Shown here piece by piece: positions 42,917 to 51,901 of a stretch of 64,000 nucleotides of DNA. The position numbers and the translations under genes were made by a program. Source of the stretch: UBA3006 sp031401235 (GTDB lineage: Bacteria > Actinomycetota > Acidimicrobiia > Acidimicrobiales > Ilumatobacteraceae). The notes beneath the pieces are model-generated. The model did no database searches, had not been told where the DNA came from, and was given only the letters and a program-made list of their open reading frames with translations. The stretch is taken from assembly GCA_031401235.1 (NCBI GenBank), contig JANNRJ010000001.1:62001-126000 (forward strand), written 5' to 3'. The first letter of the stretch is position 1. Every line of letters begins with the position of its first letter.

Positions 42917-44602
42917 CTACTTTGCGTTATCGATGACTTGCGAGCCGGGAAACGCCTGAGTAATCCAGTCGCTGTTGTCATTGGTGGTGGATTTCAGTGG
43001 AGCATCCGACTCAACGGTTGGATCAGAGTCGCTCGATTGGAAGTTGCTCTTCCCTCGCACAGATGCAGGTTCACCGAAGGCGAGGGTGATCTTGCGACCG
43101 GCAACCCGAGACAACACATCCTGCACAATTTCCGAGTGTTCCTGTGCCTTTGAGGAGTGCATCGCGTTAGGCGCAACCACAGTGAGCACGCCATCGACAC
43201 AATCACGGGGCTGTACCGCGCTGTACAGCGCGCGAACGAGTGGCTTTAGGCCCGGCAAAACTTCTGACCATTTACTCATTACATCGCGATCGCCAAGCGG
43301 TGAGGTCGCCGCTGGCAAAGTCACGACACCACCCGTGCCTGCCGTGGACGGTGTCGCCGGCGATTTCACCTGAGGTCGTCCCATGCCACCCGACCCCGTT
43401 GATGATCCCGACGATGACTTTGCTTTGCCACCTAATTGTGCCCGTCCTGTGGCAATGTCGACCGGAGCCGGTCGCACAATTGGTCCAGTGACATCGCGTG
43501 CAGCAGCGATTCCGGCCTCCAGTCGTTCAATGCGGGCGAGCAGTGCCCCAGCGTCATTGTTAGCCACCTGACTTGTGAGTTTGACCAGAGCAACTTCGAG
43601 CAACAAACGAGCATCTGAGGCGTGTCGCATTTCGATGAGTACGTCACCTAAGACTTCGATGGCATGCACAACGCTGCCGGTACCAAGTCGGCGTGCTTGT
43701 TCGCTGACCACGATCGCGTTCTGTTCGGGGAGTTGAACAAGTTCAGGCGCCATCTGCGAAAGGAAGGCTTCGCGTAATTGACGGACAATGTCATCGGTGA
43801 GACCACGCGGATCAGCACCACGTTGCACCGCAAATGCAACCGCGGTAAGTGCGCGTCCCGGGTCATGATCAATGAGAGCCTCGATGAATTCATCAAGTGA
43901 AATTTGCTCATCCACTTCGCCGCCACCGGCGGCGACAAGTTCAAGTGCCGACAGTGCGTCGCGGGCCGATCCGCCACCTTGCTGCAACACATATTTGATT
44001 GCTTTTTCGCTCACTTTGAGCCCGGCATCGCCAATTACCCATCTCACATGTGGTTCGAGGTCGCTGATCGACAGCAAGTGAAACTGCAAATGCTGGGTCC
44101 GACTGCGAATTGTTTCACTAACTTTTTGCGGGTCCGTTGTGGCGAGAACAAATACCACGTGCGGTGGTGGTTCCTCAAGGGTCTTTAGCAGTGCGGCCTC
44201 GGCTGGCTTTGACAACATATGAACTTCGTCGAGAATAAAGACGCGATGTCGACCGGGATTTCCCAGTGAGGATCTTTCGATTAGGTCGCGCATGTTTTCC
44301 ACGCCGTTATTACTCGCTGCATCAAGTTCCAGCACGTCATAACTGAGACCATTATCGATTGCCACACATGAATTACAGACGCAACATGGTTCACCATCTT
44401 TAGGTGCTTCACAGTTGAGCACTTTGGCCAAAATTCGCGCTGTTGATGTTTTTCCTGTACCACGCGGTCCAGAAAACAAATAAGCCTGACCCTCGCGTTG
44501 ATTGATCACCGCATTACGCAGTGCCCGCACCACGTGCTCTTGACCTTTGAGTTCTGCAAAGCGGCGCGGTCGGTAACGCCGATAAAGCGATTGGATTGCC
44601 AT
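42917..44602 (-). CDS. dnaX: DNA polymerase III subunits gamma and tau
   Basis: 561 residues. AAA+ clamp-loader ATPase with Walker A GPRGTGKTS, a zinc module with several cysteines around 'CEAPKDGEPCCVCNSC' and DEVHML for Walker B, then a collar domain and a variable, partly low-complexity C-terminal region with Ser/Gly-rich linker (about 395-425) that ends in a tau-like domain. I see no obvious frameshift slippage run for a shorter gamma form. It loads the beta clamp. Operon with recR. Confidence 0.97.
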   Translation of the reverse strand: MAIQSLYRRYRPRRFAELKGQEHVVRALRNAVINQREGQAYLFSGPRGTGKTSTARILAKVLNCEAPKDGEPCCVCNSCVAIDNGLSYDVLELDAASNNGVENMRDLIERSSLGNPGRHRVFILDEVHMLSKPAEAALLKTLEEPPPHVVFVLATTDPQKVSETIRSRTQHLQFHLLSISDLEPHVRWVIGDAGLKVSEKAIKYVLQQGGGSARDALSALELVAAGGGEVDEQISLDEFIEALIDHDPGRALTAVAFAVQRGADPRGLTDDIVRQLREAFLSQMAPELVQLPEQNAIVVSEQARRLGTGSVVHAIEVLGDVLIEMRHASDARLLLEVALVKLTSQVANNDAGALLARIERLEAGIAAARDVTGPIVRPAPVDIATGRAQLGGKAKSSSGSSTGSGGMGRPQVKSPATPSTAGTGGVVTLPAATSPLGDRDVMSKWSEVLPGLKPLVRALYSAVQPRDCVDGVLTVVAPNAMHSSKAQEHSEIVQDVLSRVAGRKITLAFGEPASVRGKSNFQSSDSDPTVESDAPLKSTTNDNSDWITQAFPGSQVIDNAK

Positions 44603-44685
44603 CAGGAGCGAGCCTACCTACGGGGTACCGCACCATCGGCCACGCCGATATCGGTCGGCGAATTGAGTACGGTCGTAGATGACCT

Positions 44686-46497
44686 ATGAATAGCAGCGAT
44701 CGCCACCCCTCGGTTAACTACTGGCGGAAAGGAATTATTGCAGTTTTAAGTATCGGTTGCGCCCTGGCTTACGGATCGATTTCCGGGGCACATGCTTCGA
44801 CTGCAGGGTCCAATGTCGTCATTTCATCCAACCCGGCCCCAAATCAAGTTGTCGGAGTACCACCGACACAAATTCAAATGGTGTTTCGTGATCCCTTGGC
44901 GAGTCCGGAAACGGCGGCCACAATGGGATTATCGCTCTCATGCAATGGCACGCTCATTGGGCTCGCCCAACCTCAACTGGGAACAGACTCGCGAACAGTT
45001 TCTTCCGCACTCACCCAAATTCCACCCGCTGGGCAATGCACGGTCAGTTGGATTTTGCCAGATCAAAGTGCTGGAACATTTAGTTTCACGTCCACTGCGA
45101 CGACCGAAACCACCCTCACGGTCAATGCCGACGGCACAACAAACTCAGCAGATGATCCCGTAGTCATCGGCGAAACACTTCCCACGTCTCTTTCTAGCGG
45201 ACCCCGAGTCGGTGGCATCCTCGGTTTGCTCCGCATTGCGCAATATTTCTTTCTTGCCTCGATCTTCGGTGGTCTCATGCTCATTTTCTTGACTTGGCCA
45301 GAGGGCGTTGATTATGGAGTGACATTGCGCTTTTTTCGTCTGACGTGGTTGGCAAGTGTGATCACCATGTATTTCATCACTGCGATCTCCGCGATGCGTG
45401 CATCGGGAACAGAATTCACCGCCGCGCTTAATCCATTTTCGTGGTTCGAATCACTAAATACTGCCAGCGGGATTTTGCTGCTTGTGAGATTTGGTCTTGT
45501 CATCGCCACCGTATGGGTGGCATGGAATCCGGTGCGGATACTTGATCCAAGCACCCAAGTTCCGGCGATCACAATCCTGGTGGCAATGATCGCCACCCTC
45601 GGATTTTCTCGCATCGGTCAGAACGTGGCTCTGTTGACATTTGTATTTGGTACTGCTCACGCAATTGCCATGGCGATGTGGCTCGGTGGGCTGGTCCTTC
45701 TGTCGCGAACCGTGTTGTCAGATCCGGGAGAGGAAGATCTGCTTAATGCAATCCGCGGATTTGCTCGACTCTCAATTCCAATCTTTGTGGTGACCGTGTT
45801 TACCGGAATTATGCAGGTTTACCTGCTCGACGGTCAGAACATTTTTTCCATTGGCCATGGCCGACTTAATCTGCTGAAGATCCTCGTAGTGGCGACAATG
45901 GTGTGGATTGGCTTAGTCATGAGAACATTTGTCTTTAATCGACTGGCCCAAGAAATCGAACTGAAATCCAAAATGGCATGGCGATTGCGTAAGGCGGTGA
46001 GCGTGCAAGTTGCATTTGCCGTCATCGCGCTTGGATTGAGTTCGTGGATGGTGCCAATGAATCCACCACAGGTGAACGCAACAAGTCCTGCGCCAACAGT
46101 GGCGTATCTATTCCGACAGGAATTGAGCAACGATAGATTCAGCGTCGTCATTTCCCTCACGCCGGCGACAACCGGAGTGAATGCGATGCGTATTGAACTA
46201 CTTCAGCCATCACGGATCAATAACTTCACCGTCAATCTTGTCCCCCAGGCAATCGGATACTCGGGAATCTCGATTCATGTACCGTTGAAGCGTCGCGGAG
46301 CGGCGATTGTCATGGGTGATGGAACCTTTGTGCTCAGCACCCCCGGTGTGTGGTCAATTGAAATTACCGGCACGACAACTACTGGTGATCTCATTCCCTT
46401 AGGTACCACCATCACCATCACCGAAACCACGGTCTCCTCTACAACTACGCTCGCACCAGCGCCGAGCGACGTCACCACCACCACCGTCGCCGGCTAA
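44686..46497 (+). CDS. CopC-CopD fusion, copper resistance/import membrane protein
   Basis: 603 residues. A signal peptide ends at A35, leaving His36 as the mature N-terminus, as in CopC where the first His binds copper. The CopC beta-barrel covers about 36-150; after a linker come around eight membrane helices of CopD (about 175-465). The final 130 residues are an exported domain, ending in a Thr/Ser/Pro-rich tail. It probably handles copper at the outer face of the membrane and passes it inward. Divergent from dnaX. Confidence 0.9.
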   Translation: MNSSDRHPSVNYWRKGIIAVLSIGCALAYGSISGAHASTAGSNVVISSNPAPNQVVGVPPTQIQMVFRDPLASPETAATMGLSLSCNGTLIGLAQPQLGTDSRTVSSALTQIPPAGQCTVSWILPDQSAGTFSFTSTATTETTLTVNADGTTNSADDPVVIGETLPTSLSSGPRVGGILGLLRIAQYFFLASIFGGLMLIFLTWPEGVDYGVTLRFFRLTWLASVITMYFITAISAMRASGTEFTAALNPFSWFESLNTASGILLLVRFGLVIATVWVAWNPVRILDPSTQVPAITILVAMIATLGFSRIGQNVALLTFVFGTAHAIAMAMWLGGLVLLSRTVLSDPGEEDLLNAIRGFARLSIPIFVVTVFTGIMQVYLLDGQNIFSIGHGRLNLLKILVVATMVWIGLVMRTFVFNRLAQEIELKSKMAWRLRKAVSVQVAFAVIALGLSSWMVPMNPPQVNATSPAPTVAYLFRQELSNDRFSVVISLTPATTGVNAMRIELLQPSRINNFTVNLVPQAIGYSGISIHVPLKRRGAAIVMGDGTFVLSTPGVWSIEITGTTTTGDLIPLGTTITITETTVSSTTTLAPAPSDVTTTTVAG

Positions 46498-46524
46498 CTG
46501 GCCAATCGCACTAGCGTCTGTGCA

Positions 46525-48081
46525 GTGAGCGGCAACCAAATGGATGACAAACTCGACGATCTGCGTCAACGCAAGGAACAAGCGTTTAATGCTGGTTCAC
46601 CACGCTCGATCGAGCGCCAACACGAAAAAGGCAAGCTACTTGCTCGAGAACGAATTGACGCTCTTCTGGATCCGGGAAGTTTTCATGAACTAGATCTACT
46701 CGCTCGACACCGAGCATTGGCTTCTGGTCTGGAAGAGCGCCCCTACACAGACGGTGTGATCACCGGATGGGGAACCATCGATGATCGCAAAGTGTTTGTG
46801 TTCAGCCAGGACTTCACGGTGTTTGGTGGCGCACTGGGCGAAGTCTTTGCCGAAAAGATCCACAAACTTATGGATCTGGCTCTTAAAGTCGGCGCACCAG
46901 TAATTGGATTGAACGATGGGGCCGGAGCCCGAATTCAGGAAGGTGTGGTGTCACTGGCAAGTTACGGTGGGATCTTCCATCGCAATGTTCAAGCATCGGG
47001 AGTGATCCCACAAATTTCGGTAATTCTCGGACCGTGTGCGGGTGGCGCGGTGTACTCACCGGCGATGACCGATTTCATATTCATGGTCCGTGAAACCAGC
47101 CACATGTTTATCACCGGACCAGATGTCGTCAAGACGGTGACTGGTGAAGATGTCACACTCGAAGAACTTGGCGGCGCGATGAGCCACGCTTCAAAAAGCG
47201 GTGTTGCGACTTTTGTTTGCAATGATGAACTTTCGTGCCTGCAAGATGTGCGGTACTTGTTGAGTTTCTTGCCTCAGAATAACCTGGGCCAAGCACCAAC
47301 AGCAGAATCAAAAGATGACCCAACTCGTCGATGCGAATTGCTTCGTTCAATTCTTCCGAAATCCGCGAACCAGCCCTACGACATGAAAAAAGTTGTCGGA
47401 GAAGTTGTCGACAACGGTGAGTTCTTTGAGTACTTCCCACATTGGGCCAAGAGCATCGTGTGTGGCTTTGCCCGCCTCAATGGTGATTCTGTCGGAATTG
47501 TAGGAAATCAGCCAATGGTGCTGGCCGGAATACTTGACATTGAGTCAAGTGAGAAGGCGGCACGTTTCGTCCGGACGTGCGATGCGTTCAATATTCCACT
47601 TGTTACTTTCGTTGATGTTCCGGGTTTTCTTCCCGGAGTTGATCAGGAGTACGGAGGCATCATTCGACATGGTGCCAAGTTGCTCTATGCGTTCTGCGAG
47701 GCAACCGTTCCCAGGATTCAGGTAATCACCCGAAAGGCATACGGTGGCGCGTACGTCGTGATGAACTCCAAATCCATTGGCGCCGATCTCGCTTATGCCT
47801 GGCCGACGGCAGAACTTGCGGTCATGGGTCCCCAGGGTGCAGTCGAAATCGTGTACCGCCGCGAACTACAACAAGCCGCAGATCCGACGGCTCGTCGAGC
47901 CGAATTGGTGGCGGAATACACCGAAAAATATGCGAACCCGTATGCCGCCGCCGAGCGCGGATACGTGGATGACGTTATTGATCCTGCCGAAACGCGAATC
48001 AAATTGATTGCCGGATTGTCCATGCTCAAAACCAAACGCGAAGAACTACCTCGTCGTAAACACGGCAATATGCCGTTGTAA
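46525..48081 (+). CDS. pccB: Acyl-CoA carboxylase beta subunit (carboxyltransferase)
   Basis: 518 residues from a GTG. Full carboxyltransferase with N-half 'ERQHEKGKLLARERIDALLDPGSFHELD', central 'GPCAGGAVYSPAMTDFIFMV' and C-half 'KAYGGAYVVMNSKSIGADLAYAWPTAELAVMGPQGAVEI'. These are the biotin and acyl-CoA site features of the propionyl-/acetyl-CoA carboxylase beta family of actinobacteria. Substrate preference is not fixed by what I can see, but the nearby mce and ccr genes favour propionyl-CoA. The epsilon-like gene follows 8 bases later. The biotinylated alpha subunit is not in the window. Confidence 0.94.
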   Translation: MSGNQMDDKLDDLRQRKEQAFNAGSPRSIERQHEKGKLLARERIDALLDPGSFHELDLLARHRALASGLEERPYTDGVITGWGTIDDRKVFVFSQDFTVFGGALGEVFAEKIHKLMDLALKVGAPVIGLNDGAGARIQEGVVSLASYGGIFHRNVQASGVIPQISVILGPCAGGAVYSPAMTDFIFMVRETSHMFITGPDVVKTVTGEDVTLEELGGAMSHASKSGVATFVCNDELSCLQDVRYLLSFLPQNNLGQAPTAESKDDPTRRCELLRSILPKSANQPYDMKKVVGEVVDNGEFFEYFPHWAKSIVCGFARLNGDSVGIVGNQPMVLAGILDIESSEKAARFVRTCDAFNIPLVTFVDVPGFLPGVDQEYGGIIRHGAKLLYAFCEATVPRIQVITRKAYGGAYVVMNSKSIGADLAYAWPTAELAVMGPQGAVEIVYRRELQQAADPTARRAELVAEYTEKYANPYAAAERGYVDDVIDPAETRIKLIAGLSMLKTKREELPRRKHGNMPL

Positions 48082-48089
48082 ATGCCGTC

Positions 48090-48272
48090 ATGCAACATAC
48101 TGTTTCACCCGCACCAACCGAGGAAGAAGCGATTGCAATTGCCACGGCGATTGAATTGCTGTGGCCCAACACTCAACTCACGGCACCTCCTAGTACCACC
48201 AATACCTCGTGGCGTTTCAGCGGACGATGGTGGGTTGGCTCTTCGGTGACGCGTGATTCACGACCCAACTAA
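48090..48272 (+). CDS. Acyl-CoA carboxylase epsilon-like small subunit
   Basis: 60 residues immediately after the carboxylase beta gene. It shows the layout of actinobacterial AccE/PccE: an opening 'PTEEEAIAIATAIELLW' helix and a C-terminal 'WRFSGRWW' Trp-rich end. These small subunits bind the carboxyltransferase and raise its activity. It is short, so the call rests mainly on position and on the W-x-x-SGRW ending. Its end overlaps a possible early start of the next gene. Confidence 0.75.
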   Translation: MQHTVSPAPTEEEAIAIATAIELLWPNTQLTAPPSTTNTSWRFSGRWWVGSSVTRDSRPN

Positions 48273-48291
48273 CAAAACGACTGCCGATGTT

Positions 48292-49416
48292 ATGACTACA
48301 CCCCTGCACGACCTGCGCGTCCTTGATATTTCCACGGTGCTCGCAGGACCAAACTGTGCGCGTTATTTGGCCGATTTCGGGGCCGATGTGATCAAAGTAG
48401 AACGTCCCGATACCGGTGATTCATTACGCCAAATGGCGTGGCGCGATCCTCGCGACGGAACTGGTTTGTGGTGGAAATTAGTGAATCGCAATAAACGCAC
48501 CATTGCTCTTGATTTCAAAAACGAAGAGGATCGCGCAGTATTCCTCACCCTCGTAGATGATGCAAATGTTCTTGTCGAAAATTTTCGACCCGGAACACTG
48601 GAACGTCTCGGACTCGCTCCAGAAACTTTGCTGGCCCGCAATGCGAAACTTGTAATTACTCGAATCTCTGGGTTTGGCCAGGATGGTCCGTACGCATCAC
48701 GTCCGGGTTTTGCCTCAATTGCTGAATCGATGGCTGGACTAGCCGCAGTAAGCGGGGAGCCGGACGGTCCCCCAGCACTTCCTGCAATTGCCCTTACCGA
48801 CGAAGTTGCAGGAATCACCGCCGCTTTTGCCACCATGGTCGCCTTGCATTCGGGAGTTGGTCAAGTGATCGATGTGAACCTATTGCAAACGGTCTTCCAG
48901 ATCATGGGACCGGTGATTTCGTTGTACAAACTCACGGGCGAATTGCAACCGCGCCTTGGCTCTGGATTGCCCTACACCGTTCCCCGAGGGGTGTATCTGT
49001 GCAGTGACAACAAATGGGTTGGAGTTTCGGCATCGTCGGACTCTGTCGCCGCTCGTGTCATGGGCGTGCTCGGTGTGGCCAGCGATGAGCGTTTCGCCAA
49101 TTTTGCTGGGCGCATGGAACATCGCATTGAATTGGAACAATTGATGGCTCGCTGGTGCTTCCAGCGAACTCAGGCCGAGGTTGTCCAGTTGTTATCAGAC
49201 GCGCAAGCCGCCGTTGGCCCGGTATTTGATATGTCGGATATTTCCCAAGACGAACATTATGCATCAAGAAACATGATCCCGACGGTTGGCAACACGCCGA
49301 TGCAAGGTCTCATCGCTGACCTTTCGGCGACACCTGGCGAACTACGTTGGGAAGGTCGCCCACTCAACGCCGATGGCGACAATATTCGAAAAAACGGATG
49401 GGACGCATCATCATGA
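48292..49416 (+). CDS. CoA transferase, family III (CaiB/BaiF)
   Basis: 374 residues from ATG 48292; a GTG at 48253 would overlap the preceding gene. The N-terminus (LRVLDISTVLAGPNCARYLADFGADVIKVE) and 'LVENFRPGTLERLGL' are diagnostic of class III CoA transferases; the catalytic Asp is in ALTDEVAG. It moves CoA between acyl groups; the donor and acceptor are unknown. It forms a series with the carboxylase genes upstream, and its stop overlaps the MFS start (ATGA). Confidence 0.93.
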   Translation: MTTPLHDLRVLDISTVLAGPNCARYLADFGADVIKVERPDTGDSLRQMAWRDPRDGTGLWWKLVNRNKRTIALDFKNEEDRAVFLTLVDDANVLVENFRPGTLERLGLAPETLLARNAKLVITRISGFGQDGPYASRPGFASIAESMAGLAAVSGEPDGPPALPAIALTDEVAGITAAFATMVALHSGVGQVIDVNLLQTVFQIMGPVISLYKLTGELQPRLGSGLPYTVPRGVYLCSDNKWVGVSASSDSVAARVMGVLGVASDERFANFAGRMEHRIELEQLMARWCFQRTQAEVVQLLSDAQAAVGPVFDMSDISQDEHYASRNMIPTVGNTPMQGLIADLSATPGELRWEGRPLNADGDNIRKNGWDASS

Positions 49417-50804
49417 GTGGTTGGTCACGTGGGGCAAAGGTGCTCGCCCTCACTTCGATCGGAGTGATGCTTGTATCGCTTGACATTTCTATTGTCAATG
49501 TTGCCTTTGGATCCTTTGTTAAGGAGTGGCCAGAGAGTCGACGCACTCTCACTTGGGTTTTCTCCGCCTACAACATCGCCTATGCCGCTGGTTTACTTAC
49601 CGCCGGTCGACTAGCCGATGCCTTTGGTCGTAAGCGCGCATTTCTATCCGGCCTGACCATTTTCATGATCGGATCACTACTGTGTGCACTGGCACCGTCC
49701 GCGTTACTACTGGTATGCGCACGCGTAATTCAAGCCTTGGGTGGGGCAATTCTCACCCCGGCATCTTTGGCGCTCGTACTTCCTGAATTCCCGGTCGCTC
49801 GACGCTCGGCCGCAATTGGCATTTGGGGCGCTGTCGGAGGTGTCTCTGCCGCTAGTGGTCCCACACTTGGGGGCTATCTCGTGGACAACTTTGGCTGGCA
49901 CTCCGTGTTTTTGGTCAATGTGCCACTGTGCATCCTTGCCCTTGTCATTGGTGCACGTTTGCTACACGAATCACGCGACGAAACTGCTCCGCGGACCGTT
50001 GATTATCTCGGCGCCGTTTTCGCCGTTGGTGGAGTGGCACTACTCACACTCGTCATAGTCCAAAGCGATGAATGGGGTTGGGTATCGCTTCGCACTCTCA
50101 CAATTTTTGCCGTTGTTGCGGTTCTGCTTTCATTTTTTCTGGTGCGTTGCAATTATGTGGCCCACCCCGTTCTTGATTTGCGATTATTCAAATTGCCATT
50201 TGTTACTGCTGCCGCTATTAGCGGATTCGTGTTCACGATGGGTTTCTTCGCGATGATCTTCGTCAATGTTCAATGGTTGCAAATGGTGTGGGGATATAGC
50301 CCTTCGCTGTCTGGCCTCGCTGGTTCACCAGGACCATTCGCAGCAGCATTGGTCGCTGCTCCCGCTGGACGACTTGCTCATCGTGTTGGGCATGGACGCG
50401 TGGTTGCTGCCGGAGCATTCATCTTAAGTAGCGGCGTCTTTTTCATGAATTATGGAATCACACCAACGCCTCATTATTGGGACTTCTATTTTCCGGTCAT
50501 GACATATATGGGAATTGGAGTTGGATTTTGCATTTCGACAATTACAAGTTCGGCAACCGCCTACCTGCCTCAACCCAGATTCGCGATGGGCTCAGCACTC
50601 AATAACACCGCTCGACAAATCGGCGCGGCACTAGGTGTCGCACTCGTTAGTTCGATGTTGGTGGCCGCCTCCAGGACGGACGACCCGATTCGCGGCTTTC
50701 ATCATGCCTGGATATTTATCGGGGTGGTCGTGGCAATTACGGGAGTAACCATGCTCGCGTTGTTCCGTAAGCCAACAATTGAACAACTTGCCGCTGCCAC
50801 GTGA
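49413..50804 (+). CDS. MFS transporter, DHA2-like 14-helix type
   Basis: 463 residues from ATG 49413, which overlaps the CoA-transferase stop; a longer upstream frame lies within that gene. Motif A-like 'GRLADAFGRKRAF' follows helix 2, and motif C-like 'GPTLGGYLVDNFGWHSVFLVNVP' marks antiporter-type drug exporters. About 14 hydrophobic helices. Probable proton-driven efflux of a small molecule or CoA-derived acid; the substrate is not known. Coupling to the CoA-transferase gene could mean shared expression. Confidence 0.92.
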   Translation: MSGWSRGAKVLALTSIGVMLVSLDISIVNVAFGSFVKEWPESRRTLTWVFSAYNIAYAAGLLTAGRLADAFGRKRAFLSGLTIFMIGSLLCALAPSALLLVCARVIQALGGAILTPASLALVLPEFPVARRSAAIGIWGAVGGVSAASGPTLGGYLVDNFGWHSVFLVNVPLCILALVIGARLLHESRDETAPRTVDYLGAVFAVGGVALLTLVIVQSDEWGWVSLRTLTIFAVVAVLLSFFLVRCNYVAHPVLDLRLFKLPFVTAAAISGFVFTMGFFAMIFVNVQWLQMVWGYSPSLSGLAGSPGPFAAALVAAPAGRLAHRVGHGRVVAAGAFILSSGVFFMNYGITPTPHYWDFYFPVMTYMGIGVGFCISTITSSATAYLPQPRFAMGSALNNTARQIGAALGVALVSSMLVAASRTDDPIRGFHHAWIFIGVVVAITGVTMLALFRKPTIEQLAAAT

Positions 50805-50811
50805 AATTTCG

Positions 50812-51351
50812 CTAGGCGGGCGACGCGATCGAACAGCTCACACCGGTACCACCAATCCCACAGTATCCATCCGGGTTCTTGGCCAGATACTGCTGATGAT
50901 ATTCCTCGGCAAGATAAAACTTTCCGGCAGCGACAATCTCAGTAGTAATCGGCTGAAAACCGGCCCCGACGAGATCTCGTTGATACATTTCTCGTGACTC
51001 TTGGGCAAATACGCCCTGTGTTGCAGTCGTTGTATAGATCGCGCTGCGATACTGTGAGCCAACGTCGTTTCCCTGACGCATTCCTTGGGTTGGATTATGT
51101 GATTCCCAAAATACCTTTAGTAATTGTTGGTACGAGACAACGCGGGGATCAAACACCACGCGAACAACTTCGGCGTGACCGGTCCGCCCGGTACACACAT
51201 CTTGATAATTCGGTGAATCTGTGGTTCCACCCGAATAACCCACGGCCGTACTTTGCACGCCGGGTATTTTCCAAAAAAGTCGTTCGGCGCCCCAAAAGCA
51301 CCCCATGGCAAAGACTGCTGTCTCACCACTGTCCAGCTGCGATCCATCCAT
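50812..51351 (-). CDS. msrA: Peptide methionine sulfoxide reductase MsrA
   Basis: 179 residues. The motif GCFWGAE (about residues 17-23) contains the catalytic Cys, and 'STAVGYSGG' and 'YRSAIYTTT' follow in the normal order. The C-terminal Gly-Tyr-Cys-Gly segment carries the resolving Cys. It reduces methionine-S-sulfoxide in proteins with thioredoxin. Convergent with the MFS gene. Overlaps in position with none of the real plus-strand genes. Confidence 0.96.
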   Translation of the reverse strand: MDGSQLDSGETAVFAMGCFWGAERLFWKIPGVQSTAVGYSGGTTDSPNYQDVCTGRTGHAEVVRVVFDPRVVSYQQLLKVFWESHNPTQGMRQGNDVGSQYRSAIYTTTATQGVFAQESREMYQRDLVGAGFQPITTEIVAAGKFYLAEEYHQQYLAKNPDGYCGIGGTGVSCSIASPA

Positions 51352-51373
51352 CCTGCAAGGCTATTGCAGAACT

Positions 51374-51883
51374 ATGACAAATTCACACCCACTTGTTTCC
51401 ACACTTGCTATGCGGCATCTTGATCAAGTTCTCGAAATCAACAACGCAAACGTGCCGGCCGTGAGTGAACTCACCGCAGATGAATTCGAATTCGACTTAG
51501 AACACTGCCTATATGCCCCGATGATCACCGATGACAGTGGCAACGAACTTCGCGCGTTTTGTGTCACCTTTGCCCCAGGTGCGCCGTATCAAAGCTCAAA
51601 CTACCGATGGTTTTCGCAGCGCTACGACAATTTCGTTTATCTCGACCGAATTGCGGTGGCCAGCCAACACCAAAACAAGGGGTACGGTGCCGCACTGTAT
51701 GGCGCAGTGGAGCAAATGATGATTGATGAAGCTGTTACCTCACTGCTTACCTGCGAAGTCAACTTGAAACCAGCTAATCCCGGTTCGCTGAGATTTCATC
51801 ACAGACTTGGTTTCACGGAAGTGGGTCAACACGAATCAAAACCAGAGTTCATTGTCAGCATGCTCGCCAAGAATATTCACTAG
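51374..51883 (+). CDS. GNAT-family N-acetyltransferase
   Basis: 169 residues from ATG 51374, clear of the divergent msrA. Acetyl-CoA loop 'IAVASQHQNKGYGAALYGAVEQ' (Q-x-x-G-x-G/A form) and a C-terminal 'NPGSLRFHHRLGF' strand-helix mark the GNAT fold. The 'YLDRIAV' strand and the 'YQSSNYRWFSQRYDNFVYLDR' region resemble the group of predicted GNATs fused or linked to translation, but no precise assignment is possible. Substrate unknown. Confidence 0.88.
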   Translation: MTNSHPLVSTLAMRHLDQVLEINNANVPAVSELTADEFEFDLEHCLYAPMITDDSGNELRAFCVTFAPGAPYQSSNYRWFSQRYDNFVYLDRIAVASQHQNKGYGAALYGAVEQMMIDEAVTSLLTCEVNLKPANPGSLRFHHRLGFTEVGQHESKPEFIVSMLAKNIH

Positions 51884-51901
51884 TGTTTTGAGAAGCCGAG
51901 A